Shown piece by piece: positions 1 to 3,681 of a stretch of 5,529 bases of DNA. Each line of letters begins with the position of its first letter. Within the stretch, counting starts at the first letter, position 1. Source of the DNA: Hyphomicrobiales bacterium (GTDB taxonomy: Bacteria; Pseudomonadota; Alphaproteobacteria; Rhizobiales; CAYWUX01); assembly GCA_028279265.1 (NCBI GenBank), contig JANQOC010000741.1, forward strand, positions 1-5,529, in the 5' to 3' direction. The notes beneath the pieces are model-generated. The model did not search any database. It was not told the origin of the DNA and saw nothing but the letters and a program-made list of their open reading frames with translations. A program made the position numbers and the translations under genes.

Positions 1-189
1 AATTATCAATGGAAGGACCTTCTGTTTGAAAGTTCGTTCCTGACCGATCCCGTCAATCAAGATGAGATTCGCGGTCCGAAAAACATGCGGCGTCTTCTGC
101 GACCCTATATCTGCGGCAATCGCCCGCCCGTACAAAAAAGCGCGAAAAAGCGCACCGCAAAAAAGAAAAAGAAGCCGAAGAAGAAATAG
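1..189 (+). CDS. C-terminal end of an unidentified protein with a lysine-rich tail (5' partial)
   Basis: Frame 1 is open from the first base of the window to a TAG at 187-189, giving 62 residues of a gene that begins upstream. The visible part starts NYQWKDLLFESSFL and runs through a segment rich in charged and proline residues (RGPKNMRRLLRPYICGNRPP). It ends in a strongly basic tail of about 17 residues that is almost entirely Lys, Arg, Ala and Pro. I do not recognise the family from this fragment. The basic tail probably is a disordered, nucleic-acid- or membrane-contacting extension, but that is inference from composition only. Coding is supported by the uninterrupted frame up to a stop, and by a promoter that begins only 8 bases after it for the next gene. 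Weak points are the short length and the low complexity of the last third. Confidence 0.6.
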   Translation, partial: NYQWKDLLFESSFLTDPVNQDEIRGPKNMRRLLRPYICGNRPPVQKSAKKRTAKKKKKPKKK

Positions 190-197
190 CGATTTTC

Positions 198-226
198 TTG
201 AAGTCTTGGGCGTCAATTCATAATAT
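198..226 (+). promoter_or_regulatory. Putative sigma70-type promoter of the DUF924 gene
   Basis: TTGAAG at 198-203 (four of six matches to TTGACA) is followed, after exactly 17 bases, by TAATAT at 221-226 (four of six matches to TATAAT). Transcription would start near 233, leaving about a 50-base leader before the ATG at 284. The leader contains a small possible hairpin, CCCG at 249-252 with CGGG at 261-264. The position just after the stop of the preceding gene suggests that the DUF924 gene is transcribed on its own. No mapped start supports this; it is read from the consensus match only. Confidence 0.5.
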
Positions 227-283
227 CCCCGTTCAATTAAGCGCGGGACCCGATGGGAACCGGGCAATAGGCGAGGCAACTTC

Positions 284-838
284 ATGACGGATTCAAGTAA
301 TAGTGCCGCTAAGGAAATCGTCGATTTCTGGATTTCCGCGGGGCCCGAAAAATGGTTTGAAAAAGATACGGCTTTCGATCAGGAGATTGCCGAAAAATTT
401 GAGAAATTAATTGAACCGGCCCACGAAGGAAAAATGGATGACTGGTCCGCCTCGGCCGAAGGTGCCCTGGCCCTTATTCTGCTCCTGGATCAATTCCCGA
501 GAAATTTGTACAGGGATTCGGATCGTGCCTACCATTGTGATCCAAAAGCTATTTCCATCGCCGAGGAAGCGATATCAAGACATCACGATCAGGCTTATGA
601 AAATCCTGTGCGGCGCTTTTATTATCTTCCCTTTATGCATAGCGAAAACCTTGAACATCAGAATTACTGTATTGAGCTCTGCACCCGCTCAAATGATGAG
701 GAGGGTGTTAAATATTCCGAAATTCACGCTGATATCATTCGCAAATTTGGAAGATTTCCTCACCGGAATAAAGTGTTAGGTCGGACGTCCTCCCGCGAGG
801 AAATTGAATTTCTGGAAAACGGTGGCTTTGCCGGGTAA
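284..838 (+). CDS. DUF924 family protein
   Basis: This 184-residue protein matches the DUF924 family (Pfam PF06041) along its whole length, from memory of the family's motifs. The N-terminal part has DFW at 14-16 and the GPEKWFEKD segment at 20-28. The hallmark LLLDQFPRNLYRDS spans 66-79, followed by a helix beginning at DPKAISIAEEAI. RRFYYLPFMHSENLEHQ lies at 110-126, and the C-terminal signature HADIIRKFGRFPHRNKVLGR at 148-167 is followed by a Glu-rich end and GGFAG. Family members are all-helical, TPR-like soluble proteins of about 180-200 residues, so this copy is full length and intact. The biochemical function of the family is not established, and nothing in this window adds to it. ATG at 284 is chosen because GAGG at 273-276 sits 7 bases upstream and the family's N-terminus starts shortly after. 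It is probably monocistronic, behind the promoter at 198-226. Confidence 0.93.
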   Translation: MTDSSNSAAKEIVDFWISAGPEKWFEKDTAFDQEIAEKFEKLIEPAHEGKMDDWSASAEGALALILLLDQFPRNLYRDSDRAYHCDPKAISIAEEAISRHHDQAYENPVRRFYYLPFMHSENLEHQNYCIELCTRSNDEEGVKYSEIHADIIRKFGRFPHRNKVLGRTSSREEIEFLENGGFAG

Positions 839-858
839 CCGTTTGTTTCAAATCAGGA

Positions 859-894
859 AGGCGGAATTGAGGATTATTAACGCAATGACCGCCT
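859..894 (+). terminator. Possible hairpin downstream of the DUF924 gene
   Basis: AGGCGG at 859-864 can pair with CCGCCT at 889-894. Inside that, ATTG at 866-869 can pair with CAAT at 883-886, leaving a 13-base loop. It starts 20 bases after the DUF924 stop, where a transcript end or mRNA-stabilising hairpin would be expected. No immediate T-tract follows (CTTTT appears only at about 904-908), so an intrinsic terminator is doubtful. Processing or a Rho-dependent end are alternatives. Confidence 0.3.
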
Positions 895-979
895 CTGTTA
901 ACCCTTTTGAGCCGAATTGAAACAGTGGGTGTGGCATGGTGCTTGCGAATTTCATCCCGTATTTAAAGGGAATATTGAA

Positions 980-1207
980 ATGGCTACATACGCACTAGGA
1001 GACGATATTGCAGCGGCGAAAATCAGTTCGCAGAATGTTGATCAAATGGCGGAGATTTTATGCCGTCGCCATGGCCGAAGCGCGTTTGCGATTGCAAATT
1101 ATTTTGCACTTGAGCATGAAAAATTCGGCGACCGGCAGCGATCGGAAGGCTGGAAAGAGGTTGCTGCACGGATTTCCGGCCGCAAACCCGGACAAACCCT
1201 GCAATAG
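980..1207 (+). CDS. Small hypothetical protein (75 aa)
   Basis: The frame encodes a 75-residue, cytosolic-looking helical protein beginning MATYALGDDIAAAKISS. Its middle, residues about 28-60, reads CRRHGRSAFAIANYF followed by ALEHEKFGDRQRSEGWKEV. This HG-x-A, helix, H-x-x-x-GD, W-x-x-V pattern resembles short, uncharacterised proteins common in alphaproteobacteria, but I cannot give a family name. ATG at 980 is preferred to the in-frame TTG at 917. AAAGGG at 965-970 lies 9 bases before the ATG, while the TTG has no Shine-Dalgarno and its extra 21 residues look non-coding. There is no signal peptide and no membrane segment. The gene lies 141 bases after the DUF924 stop and converges on the CAP lipoprotein gene. 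Confidence 0.65.
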   Translation: MATYALGDDIAAAKISSQNVDQMAEILCRRHGRSAFAIANYFALEHEKFGDRQRSEGWKEVAARISGRKPGQTLQ

Positions 1208-1300
1208 CCTACTAATAAGAAGTGTCGTTCTTGCAGTCGAATAAAATTCAGGAGGAGCGCGTCCTGGAGGAGATCCTTTGAACGTTGCCGCAGCGCGTTT

Positions 1301-1354
1301 CCCGGATCGGTCTTGAAACCCGGATCGGCTTTAATACCCGGATAGGTCTGGCAA
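1301..1354. repeat. Three tandem copies of an 18-bp repeat
   Basis: Three adjacent 18-base units begin at 1301, 1319 and 1337. Each opens with CCCGGATCGG or CCCGGATAGG and is followed by an 8-base more variable part (TCTTGAAA, CTTTAATA, TCTGGCAA). A degenerate fourth start, CCGGGG, follows at 1355. The array lies between the convergent genes at 980-1207 and 1383-1994. Because the period is a multiple of three it would give a hexapeptide repeat in any open frame, for example RIGLET/RIGFNT/RIGLAT on the plus strand, but no supported gene covers it. Confidence 0.75.
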
Positions 1355-1365
1355 CCGGGGTTTTT
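1337..1365 (+). terminator. Possible weak intrinsic terminator
   Basis: CCCGG at 1337-1341 (start of the third repeat unit) can pair with CCGGG at 1355-1359 across a 13-base loop, followed by G and TTTTT at 1361-1365. The location after the plus-strand gene ending at 1207 and before the convergent gene fits a terminator. The stem is only 5 bp and the loop is long, so the assignment is tentative. Confidence 0.3.
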
Positions 1366-1382
1366 CCGACATTAAAATTCGC

Positions 1383-1994
1383 TTATTTGAGAGGCTGCCC
1401 GACAATCAGGGCCCAGAATGTTTTGTATTCGGAGCCGGGCTCATGAATCATAGCCACGCCCAGATGTGTGGCTTCCTTAAGAAGCAGATTTTTCTTGTGC
1501 TCCGGACTCTGCTGCCAGCTCAGCATCACTTCTTCAAATGATCTCTGACCCGTGCCGACATTTTCGGCCGCGAGGATTGGCTTGTAGCCCGCCTTGATCA
1601 CCCGCTGCCAGGGATCGGAACCATCGGAGCCAAAGTGCGAAATCGTGTCCTGTTTCGCCAGATCCTTGGCATGGAGTTCCGCTGCCTTGGATAATTTCGG
1701 ATGTAGAAGAACGGGTTTCAGGCCATGAGTCTCGCGGTAAATATTGACCATGTCTCTGGCTTCCGCCGCATTCAATGCGGGGCCGTTTGCTTTCGTCGCC
1801 GGCTTTTTAACTTTGAGGCTGGCTTTCTTGGTAAGGGATTGGCTTTGAGTTTTTGCAATTTTCGGAGTTTTCGTCTCCACCGGTGCCGCATTATATCCAA
1901 AACCGATATTGTTGGATCCGAACAGTCCACTTGAACAGGCGGGTAGTGCTAGAAGGGCCAATATTCCCGACAATACTCCGACGACCTTACGCAT
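1383..1994 (-). CDS. CAP/SCP-domain lipoprotein (YkwD-like)
   Basis: This 203-residue protein has a lipoprotein signal peptide: MRK, a hydrophobic core and the lipobox LPAC with Cys20 as the lipidated residue. Ser follows at +2, so outer-membrane sorting is expected by the usual rule. Residues about 37-72 form a Lys/Thr/Pro/Ala-rich linker. A CAP (SCP/PR-1/Ag5) domain of the bacterial YkwD type fills about 74-203. It shows ARDMVNIYRETHGL at 79-92, HAKDLAKQD at 108-116 and SHFGSDGSDPWQRVIKAGY at 119-137. AENVGTG at 143-149 and SWQQSPEHKKNLL at 159-171 complete it. His108, His120, Glu144 and His166 fit the conserved CAP cavity residues. Bacterial CAP proteins are secreted, and their biochemical role is largely unknown. 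GGAGGG (plus-strand 2005-2010) lies 10 bases before the ATG. The gene is monocistronic here and convergent with the gene at 980-1207. Confidence 0.93.
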   Translation of the reverse strand: MRKVVGVLSGILALLALPACSSGLFGSNNIGFGYNAAPVETKTPKIAKTQSQSLTKKASLKVKKPATKANGPALNAAEARDMVNIYRETHGLKPVLLHPKLSKAAELHAKDLAKQDTISHFGSDGSDPWQRVIKAGYKPILAAENVGTGQRSFEEVMLSWQQSPEHKKNLLLKEATHLGVAMIHEPGSEYKTFWALIVGQPLK

Positions 1995-2301
1995 ACTAAC
2001 TTATCCCTCCGACTGCTGTGTGGCTCCCGTCACGGATTTCTAAAATGGTTCACGAAAAGTGCAATCCGGGCACTATTTATCGACCACAGGTTTTATTGAT
2101 CAGGGCGACATAGTTGGCCTCCCCTATTTGACACCTCAAAATCATGACATCATTGGGGCAAACCGACCAATTTCGTGGATGTAAATAATTGAGAAATCGG
2201 TCCGACTTTATCGGGTTGGTGTCTGATTCCAAGCACTTCTCAAGCGAATTCGGAAACGATCAACAGAAAAATTTAAACAGGTTCGGGAAATATCCTGATT
2301 C

Positions 2302-2314
2302 TGTTCGCGGAACA
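2302..2314. repeat. Perfect inverted repeat TGTTC-GCG-GAACA
   Basis: TGTTC at 2302-2306 and GAACA at 2310-2314 are exact reverse complements around a 3-base centre. It is a compact operator-like dyad about 300 bases before the wHTH/ATPase operon. It does not fit the direct-repeat alphaproteobacterial LexA box (GTTC-N7-GTTC). Short dyads arise by chance, so a regulatory role is unproven. Confidence 0.3.
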
Positions 2315-2407
2315 CCCTTCGAATCACCTATCAATAACGGGTTGAATCGGGGACAATCTCTCCTTCCGGACCGATACCCCGAACGCATTTGTGATTTCCG
2401 GTTGTGC

Positions 2408-2421
2408 TGCCCAGCCGGGCA
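2408..2421 (+). terminator. Short GC hairpin, doubtful terminator
   Basis: TGCCC at 2408-2412 pairs with GGGCA at 2417-2421 around the tetraloop AGCC, followed by ATTCTTTAG. The stem is compact, but the T-run is interrupted and no supported gene ends just upstream. It may be a leader structure of the downstream operon instead. Confidence 0.2.
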
Positions 2422-2449
2422 ATTCTTTAGAGATTAAAAAGAGCAGGAT

Positions 2450-2602
2450 ATGTGTTGCTTGTTCGTCCGCTATCGGCATCACCTTCACTATCGGCAACAC
2501 ATTGACGCAGGCTGTTCAGACAGCACCAATGAAAGAGCCGATACATATGTAAATGCCGGTATGGGTGATTCCGCAAGGTGCATATTTCGCAATAGCCATT
2601 AG
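2450..2602 (+). CDS. Possible 50-aa leader ORF directly upstream of the wHTH gene
   Basis: ATG at 2450 opens a 50-codon frame (MCCLFVRYRHHLHYRQH at the start, ending CIFRNSH) that stops at the TAG 2600-2602. This stop overlaps the AGGGGG Shine-Dalgarno of the next gene, whose TTG starts 9 bases later. The same TAGGGGG-start arrangement joins the next two genes, and that is the main reason to list it. Against it, the composition is rich in His, Arg and Cys and looks unlike a folded protein. No family is recognised, and its own Shine-Dalgarno is poor (GAG at 2441-2443, or AGGA only one base before the ATG). It may be an attenuating or coupling leader, or simply chance. Confidence 0.25.
   Translation: MCCLFVRYRHHLHYRQHIDAGCSDSTNERADTYVNAGMGDSARCIFRNSH
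2468..2503. repeat. Imperfect 18-bp tandem duplication
   Basis: Units at 2468-2485 and 2486-2503 match at 15 of 18 positions, with the shared core CTATCGGCA at 2470-2478 and 2488-2496. It lies in the leader of the wHTH/ATPase operon. Two direct copies spaced 18 bases could be a two-site operator for a regulator, or a recent slippage duplication. Confidence 0.5.
2542..2551. promoter_or_regulatory. Palindrome TACATATGTA, possible operator
   Basis: A perfect 10-base dyad lies 61-70 bases before the TTG start of the wHTH gene and about 12 bases after the candidate -10 ACCAAT (2525-2530). An autoregulatory site for the winged-helix protein would fit this position, but the evidence is only symmetry and location. 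Confidence 0.25.
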
Positions 2603-2606
2603 GGGG
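2601..2606 (+). promoter_or_regulatory. Shine-Dalgarno AGGGGG deciding the TTG start at 2612
   Basis: AGGGGG sits 5 bases before TTG 2612. The in-frame ATG at 2627 would be 20 bases away from it and has only a weak GG-containing upstream region. The same hexamer precedes the next gene at 3672-3677, 4 bases before its ATG. Confidence 0.6.
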
Positions 2607-2611
2607 AAAAA

Positions 2612-3673
2612 TTGCTGGCTACGGAAATGGATACGGCTATTTTTCAGGATCTCGTCCTGCTGCGGGTTTTGTGTGCGCAACCCGACGGCTGCTATCCGAA
2701 CGAGATTGCCAAAGATATGCTCTGTTTCGCCAGTGCCGAAACACGTGCCCAGGAAGTTTCCGGGCTTCTTGAAAATGCGCTGGAGCAGCTGATCAATTCC
2801 GGTGCAATTTTCCGTACAAAGGGCGACGTACTCAAAATCACCGAGACCGGTGAAAAGCGCGCCCTGTCGTTTCTGCGGGTGCGGTCCATTTCCAATCTTC
2901 ACTGGGAAGAAATCAAATCGCTCCACATCGTTGCCCGATTTTTACGCATAAAATCGCGTTCGCTGGCGGCTCTCGAACCTCTCAAGTCCGGCGATGGGCT
3001 GCGGGCGGCGATACTGAAAGTTTACTACAATCTGCCGCTTAAGGCCCATATTCCTTCACTTTCGCAGATTCGCAATGCCCTGGCCGTGCAATCCATGAAC
3101 AGTGTTTTCATGGAAAATCTGCCGGGAGGCCTGAGCGACGGGACCACTGTTTCCGAAGACATGGCTCTGATGCTGGCAAGCCGCAATCTGAAGCGGCCGC
3201 GGGAAATCGGATCAACGGCGCAGCTTCTTGCCATTTTGGCGGCCGAGGCCGTGGAGGCGTCCGATACCGAGCCAAATTCTCTGCGCATAGCGATTTATCG
3301 TAAATTCGCCCAAGGTGATTCACCTTCGAATGAAACGATACCAACGGCAATTCGAACGCGGTCGGTCAGTGACGGGTTCGATCTGGAATCGTTTGCAGAT
3401 GTCGTCAGTAATCTGGCCAAAATGAAAGCCATGGGCTGGGATGGAAACAGGCGTGCCTACATTTCACACGTCTGGCAGGAAATCCAGAACCGGACCGTGG
3501 GACAACAACTGAACGAGAGGGAGTTCAAGACAAGACTGGCGGAAGCCCACAGGGCAGGGCATCTGTCACTTGCGATCGCAGATCTGAGAGACAAGTCCAA
3601 TATATCGGACATTCAGGACTCGGTGACGCGGTACAAAAATACGGAATGGCATTTAATCAGAGTTGAGGACTAG
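2612..3673 (+). CDS. Winged-helix-type protein, first large gene of a STAND-ATPase operon
   Basis: This is a 353-residue cytosolic protein without signal peptide or membrane segment. Residues about 8-95 look like a winged helix. A helix (IFQDLVLLRVL) leads to a C-Y-P-N-E-I-A turn and helix (29-36), then a long helix with ENALEQLINSGAIFRTKGDVLKIT (54-77), which reads as recognition helix plus beta-wing, then TETGEKRA. The middle (100-215) is helical. The end (about 258-353) looks like a second wHTH: YISHVWQEI at 283-291, LNEREFKTRLAEAHRAGHLSLA at 300-321, and a closing TRYKNTEWHLIRVE at 339-352. I do not recognise a named family. The product probably binds DNA and works with the ATPase encoded 8 bases downstream, as partner, adaptor or regulator. 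TTG 2612 is preferred because of its Shine-Dalgarno; ATG 2627 would remove only five residues. An exact 15-base inverted repeat lies inside the gene at 3312-3326. Confidence 0.8.
   Translation: MLATEMDTAIFQDLVLLRVLCAQPDGCYPNEIAKDMLCFASAETRAQEVSGLLENALEQLINSGAIFRTKGDVLKITETGEKRALSFLRVRSISNLHWEEIKSLHIVARFLRIKSRSLAALEPLKSGDGLRAAILKVYYNLPLKAHIPSLSQIRNALAVQSMNSVFMENLPGGLSDGTTVSEDMALMLASRNLKRPREIGSTAQLLAILAAEAVEASDTEPNSLRIAIYRKFAQGDSPSNETIPTAIRTRSVSDGFDLESFADVVSNLAKMKAMGWDGNRRAYISHVWQEIQNRTVGQQLNEREFKTRLAEAHRAGHLSLAIADLRDKSNISDIQDSVTRYKNTEWHLIRVED
3312..3326. repeat. Perfect inverted repeat within the wHTH gene
   Basis: AAGGTGA at 3312-3318 and TCACCTT at 3320-3326 are exact reverse complements around one T. 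It encodes part of the apparent linker (AQGDSPS) between the helical middle and the C-terminal domain of the wHTH protein. Seven-base arms with no mismatch are moderately unlikely by chance at any one site. A one-base loop cannot form a simple hairpin without melting inner pairs, so a protein-binding dyad is the more natural reading if it is functional. Confidence 0.5.
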
Positions 3674-3677
3674 GGGG
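3672..3677 (+). promoter_or_regulatory. Shine-Dalgarno AGGGGG overlapping the upstream stop codon
   Basis: The TAG stop of the wHTH gene (3671-3673) is part of TAGGGGG, and ATG 3682 follows 4 bases after the purine run. This is a classic layout for translational coupling, which would keep the two products in a fixed ratio. Confidence 0.7.
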
Positions 3678-3681
3678 CTTA

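Larger units (their letters stand above)
1995..2611. other. 617-bp stretch without a convincing large gene
   Basis: This stretch separates the minus-strand CAP lipoprotein gene from the plus-strand operon at 2612, so it must hold both outward promoters, yet no strong sigma70 consensus is visible. For the minus strand, a weak candidate reads TTGCAC, 16-17 bases, TAGAAA, upstream of the lipoprotein start. For the plus strand, TTGACG at 2502-2507 with ACCAAT at 2525-2530 is a candidate with a good -35 and a poor -10. It also contains a near-palindrome at 2140-2154, the perfect inverted repeat TGTTC-GCG-GAACA at 2302-2314, a short hairpin at 2408-2421, an 18-bp duplication at 2468-2503 and the palindrome TACATATGTA at 2542-2551. 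A TTG-started 82-codon frame at 2189-2437 has no recognisable product or Shine-Dalgarno and is not called. Confidence 0.6.

Noticed and set aside
1008..1244. 78-codon frame overlapping the small hypothetical gene in another frame
   Set aside because: Arg-rich shadow translation; the 980-1207 frame has the better Shine-Dalgarno and a more protein-like composition.
1285..1446. Plus-strand frame carrying the hexapeptide repeat RIGLET/RIGFNT/RIGLAT
   Set aside because: It starts with TTG without a well-placed Shine-Dalgarno and runs antisense into the CAP lipoprotein gene; the repeat is better listed as DNA.
2302..2314. LexA box reading of the GTTC/GAAC dyad
   Set aside because: Alphaproteobacterial LexA sites are direct repeats GTTC-N7-GTTC, while this is an inverted repeat with a 3-base centre.
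2189..2437. 82-codon plus-strand frame with a TTG start
   Set aside because: No Shine-Dalgarno, polar low-complexity product without recognisable pattern, and it spans the dyads of the spacer.
2516..2926. 136-codon minus-strand frame across the operon leader and the start of the wHTH gene
   Set aside because: It overlaps the well-supported start of the wHTH gene and its product shows no family pattern.
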